28,587 nucleotides of DNA from a virus. The notes beneath the pieces are model-generated. The model saw only the letters and a program-made list of their open reading frames with translations, had not been told where the DNA came from and did not search any database. The stretch is from IMG/VR virus record IMGVR_UViG_3300018412_000036, positions 1 through 28,587 of that record, one strand, 5' to 3'. A program made the translations under genes and the position numbers. Position 1 is the stretch's first letter. Each line of letters begins with the position of its first letter. Positions 1 to 6,192 of this stretch are shown here, piece after piece.

Positions 1-6
1 AGAAGA

Positions 7-27
7 CAGCATACGAGCTGTATGCTG
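7..27. repeat. 21-bp perfect dyad at the left edge
   Basis: CAGCATAC and GTATGCTG are perfect 8-base arms around a GAGCT centre. The dyad lies just beyond the end of the excisionase gene, where an integrase gene or an integrase/excisionase binding site would be expected. No T-run follows on either strand, so it is not an obvious terminator. A minus-strand frame opening with ATG at 44 runs through it to the window edge (MPENLISIQL...), but it has no good ribosome binding site and no recognisable integrase sequence. The role is unknown. Confidence 0.4.
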
Positions 28-45
28 ATAAGATTCTCTGGCATG

Positions 46-228
46 TTAAACGGCTCGGTTAACACCGCCTGCCTCTATCCATTTATGCACCGCTTGTCGG
101 CTGTATTTTGCTGGGTGAGTTAGTACAGGCTCGGGAAATCCATGACGTTTCCTGAGAAAATAAATAGCTGTTCGCTTTTTGCCAATCAGTTCCGATACTT
201 CTTGCTCTGACATGAAATCAGTACTCAT
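46..228 (-). CDS. Excisionase / AlpA-like DNA-binding protein
   Basis: A 60-residue protein whose pattern EVSELIGKKRTAIYFLRKR followed by FPEP and a KW near the C-terminus fits a MerR/AlpA-type winged helix, the fold of many phage excisionases. Such proteins bend DNA at the attachment site and direct the integrase towards excision. The start at 228 is preceded by a strong GGAGGAAAA ribosome binding site. It is the last gene of the leftward early operon visible here, which is where xis sits before int in lambdoid phages. The integrase itself is outside the window, so the excisionase role rests on fold and position. A transcriptional activator of the AlpA kind is the alternative. Confidence 0.7.
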   Translation of the reverse strand: MSTDFMSEQEVSELIGKKRTAIYFLRKRHGFPEPVLTHPAKYSRQAVHKWIEAGGVNRAV

Positions 229-255
229 TTTTCCTCCACTACCGGCTGCACCCGG

Positions 256-531
256 TTATCGATCATTGTAGGCGCACGCGGAACAACCCCCGCGAGCACC
301 TTCTATGCATTTGAGACACATCGCGTGTTCTACGCGCTTGGCCTTCATCCCTTCAATTACTGCTGGTGGCACCATCATTGGCATCACTACGTGAATCACC
401 TGGCCTTTGAGTCGCTCAATTTCGGCGGCGTGCTCCATTGCGACTTTTTTCCAGTCGTTGGCCTCATCGCGCCACCAAGCAACATCTGATTTAAGGCGGC
501 GCAAGCGCCGCTGTTTCAGTTTGCTGGGCAT
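256..531 (-). CDS. Small phage protein with coiled coil and C-terminal Cys cluster
   Basis: A 91-residue protein. The N-terminal third is very basic (KLKQRRLRRLKSD), the middle is a probable coiled coil (EAND...AAEIERLKGQ), and the last 25 residues carry a CLKC...CSAC pair that could bind zinc. The ATG at 531 overlaps the TGA of the upstream gene (TGATG), so the two are translationally coupled. A TTG one codon earlier is also in frame but is less likely. I do not recognise the family. Basic N-terminus plus possible zinc knuckle suggests nucleic acid binding, which is inference only. Confidence 0.65.
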   Translation of the reverse strand: MPSKLKQRRLRRLKSDVAWWRDEANDWKKVAMEHAAEIERLKGQVIHVVMPMMVPPAVIEGMKAKRVEHAMCLKCIEGARGGCSACAYNDR

Positions 532-782
532 CAATCGTCATCCTCGTCTTCACCCCAGTCTTCATAGCAATCACTGCCGTAGTCCATCATGCCAGGCTGA
601 ATAAGCGGATTGGTAGCCGCCAGCATTTCAGATGCCGCCCCACGGCGTTGCATCCTGCGAAGCGCCTCATACAGTTCAAACGCTTCCGTGCGTTCCTCTC
701 CGATATCGAGGGAGCATGCATACTGGTATGCGTCGGTAACGAGCGATTCGAGCTTTTCAAAAACCTGTTCTTTGGTCGCCAC
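531..782 (-). CDS. Small acidic phage protein, function unknown
   Basis: An 83-residue protein starting at a GTG (VATKEQVFEKLESL) directly after the TGA of the upstream gene, with AAGGGGGT as ribosome binding site. A longer frame reaching back to 851 lies inside the upstream gene and is not favoured. The first 50 residues look helical. The C-terminus is strongly acidic and ends in EDWGEDEDDD. Such acidic tails occur in DNA mimics and in small phage partner proteins, but nothing here shows a specific function. It sits inside a tightly packed operon with stop/start overlaps on both sides. Confidence 0.6.
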   Translation of the reverse strand: MATKEQVFEKLESLVTDAYQYACSLDIGEERTEAFELYEALRRMQRRGAASEMLAATNPLIQPGMMDYGSDCYEDWGEDEDDD

Positions 783-783
783 A

Positions 784-1677
784 TCACACCCCCTTCGGCG
801 CTGACTTGATGTGCAGGCGAGGCTCACCGTCTTTCGGCTCCGGCCATTCACGTGCTTTGTTCACAGCCAATTTTTCGATCATCGCCTGGTTAATCTGTTC
901 GTCAGTGATGCCAGCACGACGTTGTGCATCCCATAACAGGAATTGCATATCCGCCCATTCACTCAGGTCGTCAGGTTCGGCTGCGGCTTCCAGCGCCTCT
1001 TTTGAAAGATGCTTAAGCGGCCCTACCGGGCCAACATTACCGAACGTGACCTGCGACCATTCGGCGTGCTGGCTACGTATCATTTCGCGATGGTCAGCCT
1101 GGAGCATGGCGGCGCGGCAGTGGTTAAACGTTCTCATCGCTAAGGTGGCGCGGTCCTCTGTCGCCATATGGTTGATTTGGACAAAGTTGCAGGCTTCTTT
1201 GTATGTCATCTTTTCCGGTACCGTTGCCGGGATTAATGGCGCACTGGCGGCATTCGGGTGCAATGCGCGGATACCATCAGCGATATCAGTCAGCGTGGAC
1301 GAATATTCCAGTTGCGCGTCGTTGCTGAACTCAAACGTGCCGGTGTCCGGGTCACGGCTTCCGTGCTCGTTATCGTAAGCCTCACGTTGCTTATCTACCC
1401 AATCAGCGGCTGCGGCTATGCCGTCCCGGTAGAAAGAGACAGTAGGGATTGATGGCGCGGGGTGGGAGAACAACGGACCCGGTTCTAGGTCGAAACGCCT
1501 CAGTCTTACATCACACGTGCGCTCCTCACCCGCTTTGTTCCATGCGACAACATCAGCCACCGGCTCTTGCTCCATCCCCGCCAGGATTGCGCGGGCCATA
1601 GCTACCGCTATCTCCGAGTAGCGTTCCGGATTGTTTGCGACTTCTTCCAGGCGCTCTTTGCTCAGTTCGTGTTTCAT
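784..1677 (-). CDS. Ea22-like protein fused to a DUF550 (dATP/dGTP pyrophosphohydrolase-like) domain
   Basis: A 297-residue protein. The N-terminal half (MKHELSKERLEEVANNPERYSEIAVAMARAILA, then EPVADVVAW and GPLFSHPAP) has the layout of Ea22/Ead-like accessory proteins of lambdoid phages. The C-terminal ~95 residues (HAEWSQVTFGNVGPVGPLKHL, EPDDLSEWADMQFLLWDA, GITDEQINQAMIEKLAVNKAREWP) match the DUF550 family, which is MazG-like and annotated as dATP/dGTP diphosphohydrolase. The EW.D..FL.WDA stretch would carry the acidic metal-binding residues. The ATG at 1677 has AAGGAGG upstream and overlaps the previous gene's stop. A longer frame back to 1800 lies within the methyltransferase gene. Nucleotide-pool modulation during infection is an inference. 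Confidence 0.75.
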   Translation of the reverse strand: MKHELSKERLEEVANNPERYSEIAVAMARAILAGMEQEPVADVVAWNKAGEERTCDVRLRRFDLEPGPLFSHPAPSIPTVSFYRDGIAAAADWVDKQREAYDNEHGSRDPDTGTFEFSNDAQLEYSSTLTDIADGIRALHPNAASAPLIPATVPEKMTYKEACNFVQINHMATEDRATLAMRTFNHCRAAMLQADHREMIRSQHAEWSQVTFGNVGPVGPLKHLSKEALEAAAEPDDLSEWADMQFLLWDAQRRAGITDEQINQAMIEKLAVNKAREWPEPKDGEPRLHIKSAPKGV

Positions 1678-2153
1678 ACTGCCTCCTTCACGAAGATGAT
1701 CCAGTGGGTTTTGTCGGCTTTCCCGGTGCGCTGGCCAATGACTGGCTTTGCATCTGTAAGCGCCAGAATCTGGCTCACGGGTATTTGGGTTTCGTTCCAT
1801 TTGAAGATAAGGACGCCGTGTGGCCGCAATACCCTGAATGCTTCGGTGAAGCCGGCACGCAAATCATCCCGCCAGGTCTCTTTGTTCAGGCGACCATATT
1901 TCTTACCCATCCAGGCATTTTCACCAACGCGTTCTAGGTGCGGCGGGTCGAACACCACAACCGGAAAGGTCGCATCGGCAAACGGCAAAGCACGGAAATC
2001 GGCTATAACGTCAGGGTTGATAACCAAGCTGCGACCATCACACAGTGTATGTTGCTCGGCCCGGATGTCAGCGAATACTGCGCGCATATCCTGCTTATCA
2101 AACCAGAACATGCGGGAGCCGCAGCACATGTCTAAAATTGTTTGCTCGGTCAT
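1674..2153 (-). CDS. Small class I SAM-dependent methyltransferase (DPPH type)
   Basis: A 159-residue protein. Motif I is near the N-terminus (LDMCCGSRMFWFD, residues 8-19), an acidic residue follows in the FADIR strand, and the catalytic-type motif DPPH lies at 69-72 (VVVFDPPHLERVG). The sequence FRVLRPHGVLIFKW is a typical late strand of the Rossmann fold. DPPH/DPPY motifs belong to amino-methyltransferases, so DNA adenine or cytosine N4/N6 is a possible target, though no target-recognition domain is present. I chose the ATG at 2153 because GGAGG lies 9 bases upstream. A GTG at 2159 is possible. It resembles the methyltransferase found beside yfd genes in other prophages. The substrate cannot be told from the sequence. 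Confidence 0.8.
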   Translation of the reverse strand: MTEQTILDMCCGSRMFWFDKQDMRAVFADIRAEQHTLCDGRSLVINPDVIADFRALPFADATFPVVVFDPPHLERVGENAWMGKKYGRLNKETWRDDLRAGFTEAFRVLRPHGVLIFKWNETQIPVSQILALTDAKPVIGQRTGKADKTHWIIFVKEAV

Positions 2154-2155
2154 CT

Positions 2156-2716
2156 TCACTCCCCTCCCTCTTCATGAGCTGCCACCGAGAAGGCCTCAAC
2201 CCATTTAAGCGATTCGGCCAGCGCTAAATCTGGACGCCCCTGATTCAGGCAGCCAACGATGTAACCATGTGCCCCAATGGCTTCAATGAGGATTTGTTGG
2301 CCGACTTCTGTTGTTTGCTCGGCCTCCAGTTCGGCGATGCGCTGCTTAGCTTCTTCATATGCCTCTATAACAACCAGCAATAGCTCAGCATTACCAAACA
2401 ACTCAATCAGGTTTGGTTTCCATGCAACACAATCATCATCAGGATCCTGCATGTTATGAACATAGGTGTCATAAGCCCCCATGAAACGACCAAAGCCACC
2501 TTTATCTGCCGCCAAAACCTGCCACGCCCGCAACAGAAATAGCTTTTGCTCGCGAGTCATGCCGGGGCAGTAAGATAACTCTTCGGAAATGTCAGCTAGG
2601 CCATATCCCCAGCGGTCTTCAACACGCTGTGCGGCATAAAACAGTTTCCAGAAATACGCCATTTCTTCTTCGTCTGGGCGTACCATCTTCATTTGAAAAG
2701 TACGTGATGTGCTCAT
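2156..2716 (-). CDS. Phage protein of unknown function
   Basis: A 186-residue protein with no motif I can name. It is mostly helical: EEEMAYFWKLFYAAQRVED at the start, a middle section with EQKLFLLRAWQVLAADKGGF, and a probable coiled coil at 120-145 (AYEEAKQRIAELEAEQ). The ATG at 2716 overlaps the TGA of the upstream ParB-like gene (ATGA), with GGAGAAAA as ribosome binding site, so it is part of the same coupled operon. Its stop lies 3 bases before the methyltransferase ATG. No signal peptide or membrane segment is visible. Confidence 0.75.
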   Translation of the reverse strand: MSTSRTFQMKMVRPDEEEMAYFWKLFYAAQRVEDRWGYGLADISEELSYCPGMTREQKLFLLRAWQVLAADKGGFGRFMGAYDTYVHNMQDPDDDCVAWKPNLIELFGNAELLLVVIEAYEEAKQRIAELEAEQTTEVGQQILIEAIGAHGYIVGCLNQGRPDLALAESLKWVEAFSVAAHEEGGE

Positions 2717-3540
2717 GCTGTTTTCTCCCGTTGTGCTGAAATAGCCTTATGTTCATCAACAATCGCCAGCACCTCTGCCAGTGCCAGACCTTCCAGAGTA
2801 ACGACACCGTTATCATCGATCCCCGCTTTGCTGATCAGCTCTACCAGGCGGCGAGCGCTTTTAACGCTGACCTCCGGCGCGATAATCTTTTTGGTGATTT
2901 TCTTTTTGCCAGCGGCAGCGGCGACGGCGCGATCCTGCTGCAGGACCTTCCCGGCGTTCTCGCCATGCTCGCGAACCCGCTCAACGGCAACCCCTACGGA
3001 AACTTCGCCATTTTTCACGATCTGCTGAACGTCATGGTTAGCCGTGGCGATGATGAGCAGCTTCTCTACTGTGGGAACTGACTTATGAACCAGCTTCGCT
3101 ATTTCCTGAGTTGTCAGGTTGAATGTGGTCGCCAGCTCTTTAACTACCTGCGCCTGTTCCAGTGAGGTGAGTGGTAGCTGGTTATTACTGGTCATCACGC
3201 GAGCCAGGCGCTCAACGTCATTACCAACGAATGGCATGATGTGAATGCGATCAACGGGTTTTCCAGCATCGCGGCAGCGCTCATAGCAACGGCGACGACG
3301 GTGGCCTTCAACAACCCAAACACCGCCTTCGTCGCGTGGGGTGACTTCAAGAGGCGGCACAGTGCCGCCGTTCATGAGGTAGTCAAAAAGAGCGTCATCA
3401 GCCAGGCGAGTACGTTCGTCATCGTCGCGCTTGTTGAAGCCTTCTTTGACGTGAATATCGTTAAGGCTGATAAACATCCCGGTATCGGTGCGTTTAATAA
3501 CCCCGCCCGTGGTCATCTGTTTGAATGAATTAGCGGCCAT
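2713..3540 (-). CDS. ParB/Srx-fold protein (ParB-like partition or nuclease family)
   Basis: A 275-residue protein. Residues ~22-110 form a ParB N-terminal domain with the signature VVEGHRRRRCYERC (EGHRRR at 78-83) and the strand-turn PPLEVTP. Residues ~120-190 form the following helix-turn-helix (LTSLEQAQVVKELA...TTQEIAKLVHKSVPTVEKLL). The ParB box binds or hydrolyses CTP in true ParB proteins, and some phage relatives act as nucleases. No ParA is encoded nearby, so a role in plasmid-style partition is doubtful. Action as a DNA-binding regulator or nuclease within the left operon is more likely. It overlaps the HD gene by 11 bases upstream and the next gene by 4 bases. Confidence 0.85.
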   Translation of the reverse strand: MAANSFKQMTTGGVIKRTDTGMFISLNDIHVKEGFNKRDDDERTRLADDALFDYLMNGGTVPPLEVTPRDEGGVWVVEGHRRRRCYERCRDAGKPVDRIHIMPFVGNDVERLARVMTSNNQLPLTSLEQAQVVKELATTFNLTTQEIAKLVHKSVPTVEKLLIIATANHDVQQIVKNGEVSVGVAVERVREHGENAGKVLQQDRAVAAAAGKKKITKKIIAPEVSVKSARRLVELISKAGIDDNGVVTLEGLALAEVLAIVDEHKAISAQREKTA

Positions 3541-4087
3541 TGCTGGTGGCCTCGCTAGTGATAGAGCCAGCTTCCATCAGTTCGTTGAACCGGTTCATGA
3601 ACAGGCCATAAGCCTGACCTGGGCGAAGCGGATTAACCTGAATCAGATCGGAGCAGGGGATATCGTCGAGAATGGCCCAGCGTGTGCCGTCGTCGAGTTC
3701 AAGATCGCGCCGTTCGGTCGCCAGCATGGTGAGGTCGGCATACTTTACGACTGGTGACATGTCGATCGGCAGGTTGTACTTCGTACGGATTAGCGCATCA
3801 ACACGGTCTTCGATGAACTTATAGTCAGGCAGCAGGCGTTTCAGCGGCTGCGGAATGTCCTGGCAATACGCTTCCGCGGCGTCATGCATGAGCGCTTCAA
3901 ACGCAAATTCCGGTGGCACGATGTAGCTACACAGAACTGAATGCTGAGCCACTGAATAAAACTCAGGGACATGACCAGCGAAACGGCAGATGTTAGAGAG
4001 AGCATTGGCGATATCTTCGATATCAATATCGTCAGCCGTAGCGTTTAGATAGTCGAAATGTTTACCGCTGAGAGTTGTAAGAAACAT
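3530..4087 (-). CDS. yfdR: HD-domain phosphohydrolase, YfdR-like
   Basis: A 185-residue HD-superfamily protein related to 5'-deoxynucleotidases of the YfbR type. The metal ligands are visible: H49 in SVAQHS, the paired H68-D69 in ALMHDAAEAY, and D118 in VVKYADLTML. The family removes phosphate from deoxynucleoside monophosphates. Its neighbour upstream is a YfdQ-type protein, the same order as yfdP-yfdQ-yfdR in the E. coli CPS-53 prophage, where YfdR has been reported to bind DnaA and to affect chromosome initiation. That activity is inferred here only from family and synteny. The start has GGAG upstream (GGAGAACAAACAATG). The stop overlaps the ParB-like gene. Confidence 0.85.
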   Translation of the reverse strand: MFLTTLSGKHFDYLNATADDIDIEDIANALSNICRFAGHVPEFYSVAQHSVLCSYIVPPEFAFEALMHDAAEAYCQDIPQPLKRLLPDYKFIEDRVDALIRTKYNLPIDMSPVVKYADLTMLATERRDLELDDGTRWAILDDIPCSDLIQVNPLRPGQAYGLFMNRFNELMEAGSITSEATSNGR

Positions 4088-4179
4088 TGTTTGTTCTCCA
4101 TTACGCGCTGCACCGCGCTGTTTTTGGGTTGTAAGAAGCCCTCGCCAGTGGCGATTAATAAAATGAATTTCGCTTCCAT

Positions 4180-4201
4180 AAATGCCCCCGGAGGGGCATT
4201 T
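4180..4201. repeat. 9-bp perfect hairpin between YfdQ- and YfdR-like genes
   Basis: AAATGCCCC and GGGGCATTT are perfect 9-base arms around CGGA. The hairpin lies in the 123-base gap after the YfdQ stop, read leftward. No clean T-run follows on the minus strand, so it may be a weak attenuator or an RNA-stabilising 3' end rather than a full terminator. The remaining gap holds the ribosome binding site of the HD gene. Confidence 0.6.
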
Positions 4202-4210
4202 GCAGCAGCG

Positions 4211-5035
4211 TTATCGAGCGAAAGCGCCGATAAAGGTATTAACTTCGCTACCCTGGAATTTCTCGACAAGAAGATCGCGAAACTCAGCGGCAATCTGTTC
4301 CTGAATAGCTTCCAGCTGGCTTACACGTAAAACCAGTACCGGGCGATCACCTGTGATGATGCTCAGGCGCAATTTGAAAGGACGCTCGGCCAGCCCTTCG
4401 AACGGCACACACTTGAACTCAAACGCCACTGGCATAATGTCTTTAGTTTTGGCTTCCACTGACTCCATCAGAGAGCGTTTGCCGCTAAAGTCGTTATCTT
4501 CAAAGTCAGATGACTGGATGGCTTCGATGGTAATCTTACGCAGTGCAGCAGCCGCTTTTTTTGCCGCGATCACTTCACCATCAGCATCAAAGCCAGTCAG
4601 GTTATCAGCCCAGTCTTCGATCCATTCGGCCAGTTCTTTCTGACCATTACGATCACCATTGACTGCAAGCAGAGCGGAATATGGCGCGGTTTTCTTAAGT
4701 TGGACCTGAGCGGTGTTATCTGCGTGGCCCGGTTGGGTGAGCGTGCCCAGGTTGAGAACGGTGACAGCTTTCATGTTGTCAGCATCAATGAAGCAACTGG
4801 TGCCTGTGGCTGAAAGCTCTTTCGAGTAACGGGCAAAATCTTCAATGCTGGTGGTGCTGAGAACGCCACGGAAGCGGAAACGACCTTCGGCGAAAGTTTC
4901 CAGAGACTGAACTTTTACACCTTCCGGCACTGCCACTGACGTCACGAATAAATTAGCCAGGCGTTCATTAACCTGTTGGCCTAATACCAGGTCACGGACC
5001 TGGCCGATTGCTGATGCATCTAATGTCTGAGACAT
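4211..5035 (-). CDS. yfdQ: DUF2303 family protein, YfdQ-like
   Basis: A 274-residue protein of the DUF2303 family, the size of E. coli YfdQ. Recognisable stretches are [23 protein letters not shown], the [12 protein letters not shown] strand followed by PGHADN, and [11 protein letters not shown]-type helix (here [13 protein letters not shown]). The family is common in the left operon of enterobacterial prophages, always beside YfdP/YfdR-like genes. The biochemical function is not known. The C-terminal half ([20 protein letters not shown]) is beta-rich. The start at 5035 is preceded by AAGGATC. It is followed by a 123-base gap with a strong hairpin. Confidence 0.88.
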   Translation of the reverse strand: MSQTLDASAIGQVRDLVLGQQVNERLANLFVTSVAVPEGVKVQSLETFAEGRFRFRGVLSTTSIEDFARYSKELSATGTSCFIDADNMKAVTVLNLGTLTQPGHADNTAQVQLKKTAPYSALLAVNGDRNGQKELAEWIEDWADNLTGFDADGEVIAAKKAAAALRKITIEAIQSSDFEDNDFSGKRSLMESVEAKTKDIMPVAFEFKCVPFEGLAERPFKLRLSIITGDRPVLVLRVSQLEAIQEQIAAEFRDLLVEKFQGSEVNTFIGAFAR

Positions 5036-5080
5036 AACTTATTGATCCTTTGTAATTTAAAAGAGAGGGAATAAAGACGG

Positions 5081-5452
5081 TTAGGACTTAGCGCGAAGCT
5101 TTCCGTCCGGTTCACCAGCCAGGGTAAGGAGCTGGCCCTGATCTTCCTGCAGAATGGTCAGCTTGCCGCCGCGATTGACATACATCGGGGTTTCCGTGGT
5201 GTCTTCTTCGGACGACTTGCCGCGAGGGGTGGGGCGCACATACGCCAGCTTGTGTTTGATCAGTACGCGCTTCTCATCGACAGAGTTGCTCATGCGATCA
5301 AGTTCGAAAGTAAGGGTAACTTTCCCTTTCTGGCCGTTATTCAACACACCGAAAGCTACTTCACTGAGGGCCATCGAAATCTTGTTTTCAAAGACTCCGC
5401 CATCCAGTTCGCCGATGAAATCCGGCACTTTGGTTGCACGTTCATTAGACAT
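5081..5452 (-). CDS. yfdP: YfdP-like phage protein
   Basis: A 123-residue protein starting MSNERATKVPDF; a start three codons earlier is possible. The layout is a beta-rich N-terminal domain (ENKISMALSEVAFGVLNNGQKGKVTLTFEL), a KHKLAYVRPTPRG strand, and a C-terminal tail with MYVNRGGKLTILQED. It is the first gene of the left operon and directly precedes the DUF2303 gene, as yfdP precedes yfdQ in CPS-53. Function is unknown. The name rests on synteny, size and general resemblance. Confidence 0.75.
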   Translation of the reverse strand: MSNERATKVPDFIGELDGGVFENKISMALSEVAFGVLNNGQKGKVTLTFELDRMSNSVDEKRVLIKHKLAYVRPTPRGKSSEEDTTETPMYVNRGGKLTILQEDQGQLLTLAGEPDGKLRAKS

Positions 5453-5502
5453 AGGTATCAACCTCGGGTTAATGCCCCTGCAAGGGCGTTAGTTTCTCCA
5501 CA

Positions 5503-5585
5503 CAACACAGAAGAGCACCTGCGGCTGCAACCGCCCAGGTGGATTGGGTTATGAGCCCGTCGCCTGGTGATGCTCTTGTGTGTTG
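5503..5585 (-). ncRNA. tRNA-like element 1 with initiator-type anticodon arm
   Basis: The outer stem is 7 + 7 pairs with one C-C mismatch (CAACACA-C-AAGAGCA against TGCTCTT-C-TGTGTTG). Inside it are two hairpins. One carries CGGGCTCATAACCC (5559-5546), identical to the anticodon-arm core of E. coli initiator tRNA, including the three G-C pairs and the CTCATAA loop, extended outward by CCAGG/CCTGG. The other is GCGG/CCGC (5534-5521). There is no D arm. Being nearly palindromic it could fold on either strand, but the tRNA resemblance is on the minus strand. It ends about 50 bases before the YfdP-like start. Confidence 0.55.
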
Positions 5586-5677
5586 CGTAAAAAAGAGGGC
5601 GGTAACATCGTACAAAACGGGAAAACAGTGTTACCGCCCCAAAGACTTCTCACAGCTATCGCGTTCCAGCGATTGGG

Positions 5678-5804
5678 TTGTGGTTGTGGGATTCGAACCC
5701 ACATAACGTCCAGCTGGTCCGCATGAGATAAACTGGGTTATGAACCTTGTTTAGAGCTCACCTCCCCATACGAGGGGCGCTCTACCCGATTAAGCTAAAC
5801 CACA
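5678..5804 (-). ncRNA. tRNA-like element 2: acceptor, D and T arms with a ~58-nt insertion
   Basis: Read on the minus strand: a 7-pair acceptor stem TGTGGTT/AACCACA (extended to 9 pairs by GT/AC), then TA, a D arm GCTT-AATCGGGTA-GAGC with the conserved A14 and GG, a C-rich hairpin CCCC-TCGTAT-GGGG, and a perfect T arm GTGGG-TTCGAAT-CCCAC, followed by A and CCC instead of CCA. The anticodon-position loop has only 6 bases, reading CGT in the Thr(CGU) setting. Between it and the T arm lie about 58 extra bases holding a second hairpin (TAAAC/GTTTA) whose loop TTCATAA again shows CAT. It is too irregular for a normal working tRNA. It could be a tRNA mimic, an RNase P substrate or a decayed tRNA. 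Confidence 0.55.
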
Positions 5805-6117
5805 ACGGATAGAGCACTGAGGGAACAAGACGCCTTACGGAGTCATTTGCAGGCGTATCAGCATCTCGCTTATCGCTTACACAGTGCTCTAACCTGTTGT
5901 GTGCAGGGATTGAACCTGCTCCCCCGTGTTTTTTAAGCCGCTCACGGGTACTCTGGGCTTGCTCGTCTTTCCGCGCGGTCAGCGGTCTACTTCCCGCCGT
6001 CACTGCCGTCGAGAGTGCTGGCATCTCACTGACCTGATAACTCCCAGGATCAACTGGAGTGGTTGTTATCGCGACCAAAGCGCCACTATCCAGGACATTT
6101 ATTAGGACCGTCTCCAA
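5782..6117 (-). CDS. Possible small leader protein overlapping tRNA-like elements
   Basis: An open frame of 111 codons from a TTG with GGAAGAG 7 bases upstream. The first ~70 residues look protein-like (VLINVLDSGALVAITTT, then ARKDEQAQSTRERLKKHGG). The rest simply reads through the T-arm-like sequence and element 3 and ends inside the D arm of element 2. I do not recognise the protein. Either a short gene runs into the RNA elements, or the frame is open by chance over conserved RNA. It lies where an N-like gene would sit, but is not basic enough to be a typical N. Confidence 0.35.
   Translation of the reverse strand: METVLINVLDSGALVAITTTPVDPGSYQVSEMPALSTAVTAGSRPLTARKDEQAQSTRERLKKHGGAGSIPAHNRLEHCVSDKRDADTPANDSVRRLVPSVLYPLWFSLIG
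5801..5901 (-). ncRNA. Structured element 3, long stem competing with element 2
   Basis: An 18-pair imperfect stem: CACAAC, GG and TAGAGCACTG at 5801-5819 pair with CAGTGCTCTA, CC and GTTGTG at 5882-5901, leaving one mismatch and one bulged base. Inside is a second stem (ACGCCT/AGGCGT type) with a 15-base loop. The strand 5801-5806 is also part of the extended acceptor stem of element 2, so the two cannot form at once. Confidence 0.5.
5903..5919 (-). ncRNA. Orphan T-arm-like hairpin (element 4)
   Basis: On the minus strand GCAGG-TTCAATC-CCTGC is a canonical T arm with a 5-pair stem and 7-base loop. It is followed by ACACAAC and A, a spacing like a tRNA 3' end, but no GTTGTGT 5' partner or D arm lies upstream, and no CCA follows. 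The downstream ACAAC can pair with the GTTGTGG that begins element 2. Confidence 0.45.
6036..6070. repeat. Hairpin GATAAC/GTTATC
   Basis: Six-base arms GATAAC (6036-6041) and GTTATC (6065-6070) enclose a second inner stem CTCC.CAG/CTGGAG. It lies inside the possible leader gene and adds to the density of dyads in the pL leader. Confidence 0.45.
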
Positions 6118-6192
6118 GTGGTAACTCTTCCAGTCCCGCTAAACACCCGGAGAGATGCTTAACGTGAATGGCTGATTCCCTCGTCTCTTCCG

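Noticed and set aside
1-44. Start of an integrase gene on the minus strand (ATG at 44)
   Set aside because: Only 14 codons are visible, with no ribosome binding site and no integrase-like sequence.
1567-2227. Plus-strand frames of 60-213 codons opposite the methyltransferase
   Set aside because: They are shadows of tightly coupled minus-strand genes with good ribosome binding sites and recognisable motifs.
4058-4330. 90-codon plus-strand frame across the YfdQ/YfdR gap
   Set aside because: It overlaps the antisense of two well-supported genes and has no ribosome binding site or recognisable content.
5678-5804. Calling element 2 a working tRNA gene
   Set aside because: The anticodon loop has 6 bases, about 58 bases are inserted before the T arm, and no CCA is encoded, so a working tRNA is unlikely; kept as a tRNA-like RNA element.
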